From: Eutypa lata
Taxonomy: Eukaryota > Ascomycota > Sordariomycetes > Xylariales > Diatrypaceae
Reading direction: 5' to 3'
NCBI GenBank assembly: GCA_022661535.1
Contig: JAKULF010000006.1
Span: 806,001 to 870,000, forward strand
Length of the DNA stretch: 64,000 bases
The notes beneath the pieces were generated by a model. It ran no database searches and was not told the DNA's origin. It saw only the letters and a list, made by a program, of their open reading frames with translations. A program made the position numbers and the translations under genes. Of this stretch, positions 46,433-57,846 are shown one piece after another; positions within the stretch are counted from its first letter, which is position 1, and every line of letters begins with the position of its first letter.

Positions 46433-49400
46433 TTAAGGCTACTCCAACGTAGGTAGTTCTACCGTCGGGGTGGTATGATATATCATAGATCATATATATA
46501 TAGATTAAGAACGAACGGTGACCAGCTTGCTTGCATCCGCCATGTCTTATGTTTAACTATCCGAACCACTCTGGTTACAAAGTCGGTTCGAAGTCTGCCG
46601 ATGTGTCCCAGCAGCGACACAGGAAGGTCCGGCAGTCGTTCTAGTGGCTGCAGGTCACCCAAAACATCTTCCCGAATATTTCATGGCATTAACTATGTAC
46701 ATAGGTCGGCAAAAACACAGGAGGTCAAGCGTCTTAGCGTGTGTCGCTTCCTTCACCTCTGTAGGTGTAGCGCAGTACCTTATATTCTTTATCCTGGCTA
46801 TATCACGCTCTTTTCTCCTTTTCCTCGTAAAAACCCGGCGCAGCTGCCAGGTCATGGTATCCACTAATAGCCCCCAATCTCCCTATCCTTGTCATGTCCC
46901 AAGCGTCCCTTGGCGACCCTTGTCATGATCATCCGAGAATATCCATAAAGAAGACCCCAAACGCGTTCCTGTGGCGCTGTTGCGGCCCCTAGCCACCCTT
47001 GCCTAGTTAAGTGTAGAGGTTATCGGGCCTTACAAGATCAGAGCAGCCAGGGTTGTCAGACTTCACGAGTCACGTAGAAATCCTTATCTGGCAGTGTCTG
47101 ATATACATTGTATATTCATTTGCACAACTGAAAGGCTATTGTGGAGGTCGGTTAATCCGTCTCCTCCCAACAGGGCAAACCTGTCACTCACATTTCAGCC
47201 CTTTGAAACGCAGGTATACCTAGTAGTTACGTATAGAGATTTCTGAGACAGGCAGTCTACTACTTGAAGACACGCTAAGCCCTAACCGCCGACGGCAATT
47301 CTTTCCCAGTTCAAAAATTATCAAACCGGCGGAAAGGCCTTCATGACTTGAAATGTGAGGGTTGGGAGAAGCTTCAAATACCTATGCATGCCAGGTCGTC
47401 AAAGTTCTCACACCGGTCTAACTAATCAGTAAACAGTACATAGATATGTATAGCTCGTGTACGTGTATTGCATGTAGGATATTCGCTAACTTGATAGAGC
47501 AGTAGATCATCAGAGCATTGACGCCCTGGAATCGGATAGGATTCACTAATGCGGAGAAAATGGAGAAAAGGAGAAATAAGGTTGATGGTTCTGGCATCCA
47601 CTTTAGAAGCTATCCGGCATCTCCACCCTATCCACCACAATCTCCGTCGCCCCCAACTCCTACATACATGAACTGTCACGGTTTCTTATGTGAAAAAGAC
47701 GCGTTACTTAATTAGGACCTGGGAGGAGGTAAGCTTTGCCTGTTCAAACGGAAGCTTGGGGGTTCTCGATAGCTATCGGTAGAACTGCTACATACTACAT
47801 AGGAGATTTATGAAGTACGTAGGACTAGGGTTCTTCTTCCGACCTGCAGTAACTCGCACGGCTACTTCGTAAGGTATAGCGCATCCATTGTAGGATGGCA
47901 CTAACCTGGGCGGAAGCGGGTTCTTCTCGCCGCTATCCTTGCCGCTCCCGCTGTTATATTCCCGCCACGATTCGGAGCTACGGAGGATTAGCCGTTAATT
48001 TATCGTTCGGGAGCTGCCAGTACGGGTAACGATTGTTCACAGGTGGCGTCCAATGGGATATGGTTCCGCTGGCCTGGTACCCTGTCTCCAGCTTGTCGGG
48101 CTAGTTGCTAATGTGCTTATGCAGCCTGTGCCTGCATGACCCGTGCCTTTGCGTAATATGTAGATAGTACCTACTTACAGTCAAAATGCGCACAGATGAG
48201 AGATGTTGGTGGGTTGCAATAGATCTTAATGAGAACTCAGCCCCCAACGTTCTAAAAGAAACACGATAACATAAATGAAGAAACAACTAATAAGATTTTC
48301 TCGACCCTCCTGTTCTTATAGAAACAATCCGACCCATATCCTTACAAGTCAAACTACGTAGTGCTTAACGACGCAGTGGCATGACACATGCATGCAAGCC
48401 AAAGAAAGAAATTTATAGACGTAACTGCCACCGAAACCGTACGGTGTAAGCAAGTATAGGTACTAGAGCCCCCTATCCTTCCGATAAGGACTCCGTATGT
48501 ACATATGTATACTCCAGTCTGAAATTTACCTTGCGCAATACATACTGTATATGAGTGCAACCAGTCAGCTTTAACTATGTGCCTTTCTCTTTTCTCTTTC
48601 TCGCCAGCTCGCTACATACATATGGAGGAATCTTTACGTACACAACATGTGTTAGCTGATCTTTATCTTTGGGGGGAACGTCGAAAGCCCAAGGTAAATG
48701 AGGGGTTTGGTATTCTTATGTACCTCGCTAGCCCTGCTTGCCAGCTTGCGCAATCCAAGTCGAGACGATCCGAGGCTAGGGCCCCTTTGGATCTACAACA
48801 ATTTCCATCTCTTGATACCCGACAGATGGTTCATGGTTCGTCTCGTCTCGTCTCCAGAATGTTCCCTCCCTGCCTGCCTGCCTATGATATCAGACTTCTC
48901 TTAAAATTGCTCATACTCGTACGAGACTCGCGTACGAGACTTCAAGCTCAAATTCTAACCAGCGTTTAGGTGGGTAAAGGCCTACTGCGCTCCATGCCCC
49001 CGCTGCTCTACCTATGTACATACATTAATATCTCTCTAGCTTTTACTTTCTTCATTTATGTGACTATAGTTCGTAATATACGTATGAATTATTTGCTTGA
49101 ACTACAATAAGTCTTTCAATGCCGTTTTATAGGCCAATGAGAGAGTGTTTCGTGGGTTATAATCTACATCCATGTCATTCCTTTAGGGAAACACATGTTT
49201 TACATGATGTTTTACCCATATTCATGCCTCATCTTCATGTAGAACAACCCTTCACAAAACGGCAGTGTTCACCGAGTTTGATATTTTCACATTTAGCTAC
49301 TGTCTTACATCCCAAGCAGCATACGCTAACATGGGTTAATGATAGAATTGTTAACACCCATGCACTCACGGTTTAATAGATTCACAAATAAGGTTTAACA

Positions 49401-49895
49401 CACGCTTTTGTCCTTCCATTAACGTTACCCTGTAGGCATCCTGGTAACCAATTGCAGTTTTCATAGTGGGGGATGTCTAGGAGTGGGCCGAGCTCCCGAT
49501 GCGACAATACTTTATCGAATTATTTCACCTCAGATGCCCATGGTGACAACTGTTTCTCAGAACTTGAAAACATTGTGGAAGAAATGGTGGAAGACTAAAG
49601 CGTTGCCAAACTCAATGACATTCCCAGATATTTGGATACGAATGATAGCGTCTCATTCAATAATGATCAACGGACACTATGATTCTTTAGATTTAGAGGA
49701 CATGCCAATAACTGTAGACCTTGTGAGGTACTTATAAGCTCAATCTTTTTAGCAACGATGCCAAAGCATTAGCCACTCCGTGGCACCGGCTCATGATACG
49801 TTACCCCGTCTGTCAAAGACCTGTCAAAATTTCAGTCGTGCGATCCTCCGCAGCACGGTCCAAATACTTAACTTTAATTCCAGAGATCAGTCTGA
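46433..49895. other. Long gene-poor region
   Basis: No gene is supported over 3.4 kb. The most protein-like stretch is an 84-codon frame at 49483-49737 (+) ending in MINGHYDSLDLEDMPITVDL, which has no recognisable family and may be another remnant. Confidence 0.4.
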
Positions 49896-50804
49896 CTAGT
49901 CCTCCTAACCCACTTCCTGAATCCACCTATTTCCTGAATCATTTTTACACTAAAATACACTTAACTTTAACATTATATAATAAAATAAATAAAATAAATA
50001 CGAGGTTATACGTTGCGTTATAATACGTAATAAAATATAAAATATATTATATAAAGGTTTTAAATATATAAACTTATTTTAAATATATAATATTAAAAGT
50101 TAAAGTTAAAATTATTATATTATATTTTAAATAAATAAAATAAAATATATATATTATAATATATTATTTTATTATTATATTATTTTTAATTTTATAATAC
50201 GTATTATATATAAATATAAAATATATTTATTAATTATTTAATATAAATTTATAATAAATATTTAAATAAAACTTTATAATTTTATATATATTAAATATAA
50301 TAAATTAAATAAATTATTTTTTAAATTGTTTTTAATCGTTATATATATATAAAAATATTTTATATAATAATATATAAATTACTTTTTAATATATATTTTA
50401 TTTTAATTTATAATTAATATAATATACTTTTATATATAAAATATTTATATATAAAAATATTTTATATTAATTTTAAAAATAAATAAATTACGTAATTATA
50501 AAATAATAATTTTATATTTTATTTAATATATTTATATAAATACTTTTATATTAAAAAGTAAAAAATACTACGTAATTAATAAAATATAATTCTTTTAATC
50601 TTTATTTTTTAATATTAAAAATATAAAATATAAAATATAAAATAAAGCGTTTTTAAAAATATTATATATAAGTTATATAAATTATATTATATAATATCTT
50701 TATTTAAAATAATCCTTTAAATTTTCTTTTTTTTAATTTTTTATATAATATATTAAAAAAATTCACGAAGTGGGTGAATTCAGGAAGTGGGTCGGGGGGA
50801 CTAG
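49896..50804. mobile_element. RIP-eroded inverted-repeat DNA element
   Basis: A 909-bp segment bounded by 44-bp terminal inverted repeats (49896-49939 and 50761-50804) that match at 37 of 44 positions; six of the seven differences are transitions. The shared core is ACCCACTTCCTGAAT. Both ends read CTAG, which may contain a TA target duplication as in Tc1/mariner-type elements. The interior is almost wholly A and T. From 50045 to 50755 I find no CpA and one TpG, while CpT and several CpG (ACGT, GCGT, TCGT) survive: the depletion expected if CpA was mutated to TpA by RIP. No transposase frame remains. Confidence 0.7.
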
Positions 50805-51123
50805 ATGACGGAACTGCAGAAGATCCCTACATACATAACTACGTACTACATAGTTAGACTATTCATCGTCCATGCTCAGTGGAGAGCAGTAAAATTTACC
50901 AAGGTGGTGGCTCATCGACATCGTAGTATAATTATCTCCAATGTATGCTAATCATGTCTATGCTTCAAGTTGTATTTTGATTCAACGATACCAGATTGGG
51001 AGCTTCGAATATATTGATGAAACACTTTCCCCTTCTGCCACCCAATCCAATTATCTTCAGCTACCAGTGAAATGCCAAGATGGTGCAGTCAGCACTCAAT
51101 CCATGGACCTTAAAGGTTGCAAG
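50805..51123. other. Short intergenic region
   Basis: Sequence of normal composition between the element and the 3' end of the SnoaL-like gene. No feature was recognised. Confidence 0.4.
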
Positions 51124-51570
51124 TTAAGAGCTTGATTGCTTCCAGAATAGCCTGTCGAACCTCATGTGCTGGATGAACCAATCGTCGCCCTTTCGCTTCC
51201 ACGTCTCGGTATAGTAGCCCCCACCCGTGAAGAAGACCCCACTGTCTGATCCCTTCGCACCGACGTGGTAGGTGCCGTTCCAGACGGCCTCAACCTCGTC
51301 GGGGTTGATCTGCTTGAGCTCGCCAGGCCCGACCATGTGAGCCGTCTGGGAGTCCTTCCAGGCCGCGCTGCAGAACGCTATGAACCGGTCCCTCGTGAAG
51401 GACCAGTCCGTCCCCCCTTGGCTGATGAGGGCGCCATGCTCGTAGAACTCCAGAATCGCCTCGGGCAGCGCGATCTGGCCGAAGAGTTCCCACTGGCTAG
51501 TGTCGGCGAATCGGCAATACTGGGTCTTCTTGCGTCGAATGATTTCCGCGACTTCTGGGGCTACCGCCAT
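51124..51570 (-). CDS. SnoaL-like (NTF2-fold) protein
   Basis: A single exon of 148 residues. The layout is that of the SnoaL_4/NTF2-like fold: N-terminal helices (IIRRKKTQYCRFADTSQWEL), then FYEHGALISQGGTDWSFTRD, a VGPGELKQINPDEVEAVWNG strand pair and a closing GGGYYTETWKRKGDDWFIQH sheet. Small proteins of this fold act as cyclases, dehydratases or isomerases in polyketide and terpenoid pathways, but many have no known role. A Asp/His pair typical of active members cannot be assigned with certainty. It is 10.6 kb upstream of the PKS start with no co-directional cluster between, so involvement with the PKS is only a possibility. Confidence 0.75.
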   Translation of the reverse strand: MAVAPEVAEIIRRKKTQYCRFADTSQWELFGQIALPEAILEFYEHGALISQGGTDWSFTRDRFIAFCSAAWKDSQTAHMVGPGELKQINPDEVEAVWNGTYHVGAKGSDSGVFFTGGGYYTETWKRKGDDWFIQHMRFDRLFWKQSSS

Positions 51571-53053
51571 TTTCGACCCGTAGTGTGATGTCCGGGGGGT
51601 TGGAGTAGGGAAGGGGGCCGCAAAAGATGGAGGCTATGTGTGAAAATCCAGAGGCTTATCTCGAGTTTTGAAAAAGAATCTCGGAGACGAGATAATAGTG
51701 AGATACAGGAAGGCAGGCTCTCTTCTCATATAGAAATATGACGGACCACGGTGCAACTGCTGCCAAGCTACCTGCATGCCTGACGGGTGTAAAGTGAGGG
51801 GAACCAACAGTTGGCTGGCTACACAGGGGTAGACTATACTCAATTGAGATCAAATATGCATGTTATTCCAGCATTCCATCTTCGAGCGAATCATCTTCTG
51901 TTTCAGTAATTTCGTGCATTACGCCATAAAGCCACTCACTCTCTATCAGTGTGTAATTTCACGGCATGTCCCGTGATAGTTCTGAAATACACGCTGCTTA
52001 CATTTGATGGTACAGTCGTCTATAAAATAACTTAGCTATGTAAGATCTTAACTTCGCATATCGGAGATCCCTCCTATACCTAGAAGGCAAATCATTACGA
52101 TAGACAAGGTTTGAATGTCTGATGGAAGAATATGTGGTTCACCTTATTTCCCATTTTCTTTGCGCCCCTTTACCTTGTTCCTTTACCTTGTTGCTTTAAC
52201 AATTACCAAAACCACGCTGCTTTGAGGTCAAGCCCAAAAACTCGTATTTGATGATGCATGGTTTCTGCAAACTTCCTCAATTCCGGACTACAATAGACGT
52301 TATCTAGCATGTAGAGACTCTTTGTCGCTACTGCTTCGTATGGTATTGGGCATAGTTACCTTCTTTATTAATTCCATGACGTTTATTTGATGTCTAGCAA
52401 TTGATAAATATGTGCTTCAATGATATATGTATTGATTTAGGGTGTCTGCTCTTGTACCCAGGGTTTTGATGCATTCTTCCCTTATTACCTCTTGCCATAT
52501 CATGTAGTGTTTAAGTGCAGTTGGCTATACAGTCTATCGATTTCTTGGGAGTTATTAGTCTAAATGTAACTGTGGATGGACTCATCTCACCACAGGGTAC
52601 AACATGCCAGCTAAAATCCCCCGAGTTTGCTCATCAGCTTCCTCTGCACTCATCAAGTCATCACAGGGTAGGCCTTTAGGTTTATATTGTGTCAGAAATG
52701 CGCCCGTTGCAGTCTCATCATTCCTAAGTCTATAAGTCCTACGCATTCAATACTTGACATATCTTCCTATCATCACATTGACAGTAATAGAGTGCTAAGA
52801 ATTCTACTTTTGAGACTAGAGGGCACTTCCATTGTGTAGTATCAAGGAGGGCTCACTAAAATAAAATGTTGTAAACTGTTGAATGTACATAACGTTGTTT
52901 TTATTATTCGATTTACTTTTAATAATGTTACACTGATTAAGACTTCATTATAATTCTCTTCTATGTAGATCGACTCAGGCAAGGTAGTAAGCGCCTCGGA
53001 TGAAACATCAAGCATGAAAGTCCATGCTGGGTTTCACGATATGAAGGTCTTCG
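51571..53053. other. Intergenic region
   Basis: Promoter side of the SnoaL-like gene, then 1.3 kb of AT-rich sequence with no supported gene or repeat. Confidence 0.4.
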
Positions 53054-53869
53054 TCATTCTTTATAAATTATTGACCTAGAAACAGATTCAGAAACCAAGC
53101 GCTTTGAAAATGCAACATCCAAGTCCTTCCCCGTAGTTTTAGCCATCTCTCCTATATACGGAATAGGCAGCCACTTAAACAGCTGATCAAGGATGAATCG
53201 AAGAAGTGCATGAAATTGGATTCCGTGACCGTAGTCTTGATACATCTGCCTGAGGTAATTGCTGCCACTGTTATCCCGCGTCAAAATATGCAGGTAAGCA
53301 TGAACTAATTCATGTGCAACGACACAGATAGCTTTTTCAAAAGCTTGGGCCTTACCTGAGTTTTGCTGCAAATTCACAAAGAGTGTGCCGTGGGCGTCCG
53401 AGAATTGCCCCTCTAGCACTTCTCCCTTGCTACCACGCAAACCCTCATGCATTTGTATCCCGATTATCTGTCGCTCTAGTTTGTCCAAGTCCCCTCCGCG
53501 CCAGCGCGGGCGGGTGAGAACACCGAAGAAGAATACGCGGTCGATCCATCCCACGTACTCGCCCAACAAGTGGGCGAACTGAATCCCCTCCAAAGGGGCT
53601 GTCCTGCTCTTCTCCCAGTCGGTCTGAAGTTTCGTTTTGAATTTATTCAAGATCTCGTTCTTGTCATCGGCCGTCGTGGCGAGGCAGTTGGCCTTAGTGA
53701 ACTCGACGAGCTGAGGAGCTGGAAAAAGATAGGGTCTGTTGTCTGGGTTGTCCGTTTCCCAAAAGCGTTTTCTTTCATTCCCCGGCACTTGGAGCCAGAA
53801 CTCTGAGCGGTGAACAAAATCTTCCACCGTCTTTCTGGAAGCCAGGGGTAATGATGGAATATCAGACAT
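53054..53869 (-). CDS. SprT-like metallopeptidase-fold protein
   Basis: A single exon of 271 residues. A VVAHELVHAYLH segment (HExxH at 186-190) is followed 25 residues on by GHGIQFHALL, where H215 or H220 could be the third zinc ligand; this spacing and the GHG(x)xF/WH pattern resemble SprT-like and related zinc peptidases. The preceding strand GTLFVNLQQN fits the edge strand before the active-site helix. There is no signal peptide or membrane segment, so it is probably intracellular. The N-terminal 100 residues are helical and specific to fungal homologues. It is not Spartan itself, because the DNA-binding and PCNA/ubiquitin motifs are absent. Substrate unknown. Confidence 0.68.
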   Translation of the reverse strand: MSDIPSLPLASRKTVEDFVHRSEFWLQVPGNERKRFWETDNPDNRPYLFPAPQLVEFTKANCLATTADDKNEILNKFKTKLQTDWEKSRTAPLEGIQFAHLLGEYVGWIDRVFFFGVLTRPRWRGGDLDKLERQIIGIQMHEGLRGSKGEVLEGQFSDAHGTLFVNLQQNSGKAQAFEKAICVVAHELVHAYLHILTRDNSGSNYLRQMYQDYGHGIQFHALLRFILDQLFKWLPIPYIGEMAKTTGKDLDVAFSKRLVSESVSRSIIYKE

Positions 53870-56652
53870 CTTTGTTTGTTTAGAAAGTCGATAGGGGGTT
53901 TGATGATATTAATATGGAATTTGATGACATCGAGATGCCCCTAAGGCAATAGGCATGGCGTCTTTATATACGTGTCACGAACTAAATCTGAGCAATAGGA
54001 ATAGACTAACACAATTGTTGTTACCTGAATACTGACTATCATCTGGTTACCGGAACAAGTTATACATTAAGGAGAACAAAGAAAGACATGAGCCTTGTGA
54101 AGGTTCATGATTTGCAACACGCATTGTGTTCCCTGTTTGGAAAAGACAAGGGGCAGTCTACAGCCCATACCTTTTTAGGATTCATAGAGCGTCAAAGGAT
54201 ATTTTATCGTTGTTGTTATTATTGAAGTTAGTAGAACTTTGCAACCCGGACAAAGGTCATCCTCACTGTGGGCCTCTTTCATGTTAAATAATATGGTATT
54301 AAAGATAAGTAGATAGTAGGTAAAGAGAATGCTAATGCAACACCGCTAGATGGGCTTTTATGTATTAAGGACTGCAATGGCTAGTGATTTTGGTAGTCAA
54401 GATCCCACAGTCAAGAAGCGAATCGCTTGCAAGAGGCCTGAAAATCCGCGTATATTCCTACGAAGGGTGGTGGGGGGCTAGTAACTGGAAGGATTCGAAG
54501 ATGCTCAAATATATCTCCACGTCAATCAACCCTCATAGAGATAGGAGCTCTCTGGCAAGGGTTGTCAAGAAGCTCATGTAGCCATGAGTCTCATCTGGTA
54601 CATTTTCCCTCAACCTATGTGTATGGATTTAACTTTTATAATTAGACTGAGAGCTTCCGGATAGCGAGGAGATAACCTAGGAACAGTATGCAGTTGATGA
54701 CATGTCTCTTTAAGACTTACTTACTACCTATTTTAGTACTTGACTATTCCTAGGTGCCACTGCAAAAATGCACACGACATGTATTCCATCCTCTTTACAG
54801 CGACGGATGCCTAACCTCGTCCTAAAGCGGCGTATCTACCTACACCTCGAGATACACAATCCACCCGAATAGACATCTATAGACGCCGTTGATGTGGGAA
54901 CTCCGAGGGTTGGACGCTTGAGGGTCCTCGAAAGCGTTGCTCGTCTAGGCTTATTTGCTACTGAAGATTTCCTTTTGTTGCGTATCTAACTCGCCCTCTG
55001 GAGGGCAACAGGCTAGAGCCCCCTCAACCCCGAGATACCATATCGATCATGTGACAATCCATACCCCATCATCATTCTTAGCTCCGCTCGTTAGAGGCCT
55101 TGCGTTCTGCTATGTAACACCATTCTACACTGATTAACTAAAAATTTGGCATAATATTCCAACGTGGGGAGGGAAGTAGAGAACTAACTTAGAAGAGCGG
55201 GATTATATGCAATACGCCTGCCCCTTCGATAGATGTCGGCTGTAGTACGTACATACGTTGACATCTCTCTTGCCGCTGTCCCCACTATCGTTTTTGAGTC
55301 TGAAGATGATCTAAAGCAGCCGCACGCTTTGGTATATGTAGGTAGGTAGCAAAATGCCTAACGTAGTACTAGTATAGGGGAATATCGGGTGCGATACCCT
55401 CATAGACGGGGGGTGCCGAATGTGGTCTTCGTGTGGACTACTAGTGAGTGGTAGTTATCTAGCCAGCTTCGGTTACAACCCCGGCCCTAATCGGGGGAAA
55501 AGGCTTGTTTCAAGGTCAATGTACTAGGGTGGAATGATTCGTAAATGTACCTATGCTTGTATGAACTGGTCGGTATTGCCTGGATCTACGATTGACTAGT
55601 GAAAATCTCAACACGGTAGTATATCTGGTTCGCGAGGAGGGTAACGCGAGGAGGATAAGCAGAACTTCTCCCGCCTCTTGGATTGAAAAGCGCCTCGAAA
55701 ATCTGAACGTATTTTAACTTTGGACTGTTTAGAGTGGATGTCAGATGTGGACATAGTGTCTATGTCTATGATTGACTGTTTCCTAGCGCCGGCATGTAGT
55801 TAGTTATGTGCTAAGGAGGTGATCGCTAGTCGTGGCAATGGAGAATGCAACGTCCCTTGATGTCATGCCAATGAACGGTCGTGAAGAGTCTTGGTTCCAT
55901 GAGATGGACTGGCTGGTAGGTTATGAACAGGTTCCAGCACCAGGCTTCCCAGTCCAGAGCATCTGCCCGGGGAAGCCGAGTGTAACACAAATGGGAACAT
56001 AGACACATAGATGGCGCTAACATGTGTCGACCGTGAACACTATACAGAGGCGCTCGTTTAGTATAGACCTCAAGAATGGGTATGATCCAGTTATGGGTAG
56101 TGTCCTGGCACCCTCGGCGATAACGAGGGGGTTGAAGATGTCGTAAGTGGGATGGCTAGTTTCTATTCCCGAAACACCTTGCCGACCTACATGCCACTTC
56201 AAAGCCTCCTACGATCTTTCTTTCGGGCAGCCATTGATAAGTATTTGCTAGGTTTAGAAGGTTTCGTGGGCTCTTAGTACATAGTCACATTGCTGTTAGT
56301 TAGAAAGAATACCGCTATAATGAAATGATTGAAAATGCCGCGGTGTTTTTAGCACCTAGTTAATACCGGGAAATTATTTTATATCTAGTTACCCCTCAAG
56401 TGAGTCAAAAGAATCCTTTTTTAAGAGATCCGGTTTCCGAATTCTCTTCTGTAACTCCATATTCCGATGTTATGTTGGCTGACGCGAGATGGTATTGTAT
56501 GTGTGTGTGTGTGTATAGTTCCTCCCCTCTTTCCACGTATGCATGAGTATGACGCCCGAACCCCCAATTGAAAGAAAGAGAAAAGGCAAACAAACAACCT
56601 CATCTCCTCCATTGAGACACCAACCATGATCTCACCTACTTATTTAAACTAC
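53870..56652. other. Long intergenic region
   Basis: 2.8 kb with no supported gene. It contains a (GT)7 run at 56501-56514 and scattered TAGGTAGGTA and GTACATACG motifs. Confidence 0.45.
56501..56514. repeat. GT dinucleotide run
   Basis: Seven GT units; a simple microsatellite downstream of the Thr-rich protein gene. Confidence 0.9.
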
Positions 56653-57846
56653 CTACTGAGGCGTCTTCCTCCCACTCCCATCCACAAAGGGATCACCACT
56701 CCGGTTCGAATTGGCACTCACAGACCTCACCGGGCGCTGGGGGCGTGTGGTAGCCGCCGCCGCTGCAACCGCAGGTACGCTACTGCTGACGGCGCTGGCC
56801 TTGGCGATCGCCGCGGCCTCCTTCTGGGCGCGCAGGCGCTTGTCGAGGCGCCGGTCGCGGCAGCAAAGCCCGAAGAGTACGACCAGGCCGCCGAAGAAGA
56901 TGACGGCGAGCAGGATGACGCAGAACAGCGTGCCGCCCGTTACGGAGTCCTCGCGCTGGATGCAGACGGCCGTCTCGTCCGAGCACACCATGTCGGAGGC
57001 GCACACGCTCGTTGTTATGGCCGTCTCGAAGCAGGAGAGCGTCGAGCCCGATGCCGTGCCCGTTGACTGCGTCGGACATGACGATGTCGTGTACGTGCTG
57101 TCGGTGCTGCATGTGAGGGAGCTTGTTGAGCTTGTTGTGGTGCCTGTCGTTGCTGTTGTGTCCGTCGTGGATGTGTCTGTGGTGGTGGTGTCTGTGGAGG
57201 CTGCTGTGGTGGTTGCATCCGTAGTCGCATCCGTGGTTGTCGCGTCCGTAGTAGTCGCGTCTGTTGTAGTTGCATCTGTTGTGGTTGCATCTGTGGTAGT
57301 TGCATCTGTGGTAGTAGTTGCGTCCGTGGTAGTCGCATCTGTAGCCTCAGTTGTCGTCGTATCCGCATCTGTAGTCGTATCCGCATCTGTAGTCGTTTGT
57401 CGGGCGACTAAAGGAATTGTCGTTCTCGCTATAGAAGAAAGATATCAGACCCCACGTACTCATATAGTTGACGGTGACCGCCTCCCGTCAATATTAATAA
57501 ACAACGTACCTGCCAGTAGCTCCGGACCACGACGGCGCAGCTCAGCTTCCGAGATTCGCTCGTCACATAGCTTCACGACGAAGCTCGCCTCAATTCTCGC
57601 CTCCTCTAGGGTACATCCGGCCTTCTCGAAGCATTGCTCCAGAAGGCTCCACGAGACGTGGTCCGGTGAATTCCGGAAACAGTATTGCAGCGAGCCCTTG
57701 TCACCACAAGCTGCAAGCTCGGAGAACTCTACACCCCGCTGATGGACGCATATAGCTCGGGTGGCTGTCGCACTGCTGGTGCCTGCTTGCGACAGAAGTG
57801 TCAAGAAGAGGCTGGTGGATGAGAGTATTGTAGTCGGTGACCGCAT
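56653..57846 (-). CDS. Secreted-type, Thr-rich single-pass membrane protein
   Basis: Two exons (57846-57510, 57428-56653; 81-bp intron) give 370 residues. A signal peptide (residues 1-26) is followed by an ectodomain with six cysteines (CVHQRG, AACGDKG, QYCF, EQCFEKAGC, KLCDER), fewer than the eight of CFEM. Residues ~113-235 are a Thr/Asp/Ala-rich stalk of ATTTD and ATTTTD units, probably heavily O-mannosylated. A second cysteine-containing segment (SVCASDMVCSDETAVC) precedes a membrane helix at ~279-302 (TLFCVILLAVIFFGGLVVLF), followed by a basic cytoplasmic tail. The layout resembles fungal cell-wall sensors (Wsc/Mid2 type), but no WSC domain is present. A wall or surface sensor role is inference. 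Confidence 0.75.
57190..57400 (-). repeat. 15-bp coding repeats of the Thr-rich stalk
   Basis: Imperfect tandem repeats of about 15 bp, with a GTAGTTGCATCTGTG-like unit on the + strand, encode ATTTD pentapeptides. Units vary at synonymous sites. Confidence 0.85.

Noticed and set aside
48577..48969. 130-codon + strand frame
   Set aside because: No domain, no codon pattern and no homologous look; probably chance.
51124..51570. SnoaL-like gene as a PKS cyclase
   Set aside because: The fold is compatible, but distance, the transposon remnant between them and the lack of other cluster genes leave no positive evidence.
56711..57742. 343-codon + strand frame rich in Val/Ser repeats
   Set aside because: It is the antisense of the ATTTD repeats of the Thr-rich membrane protein, which has a signal peptide, intron and membrane helix on the other strand.
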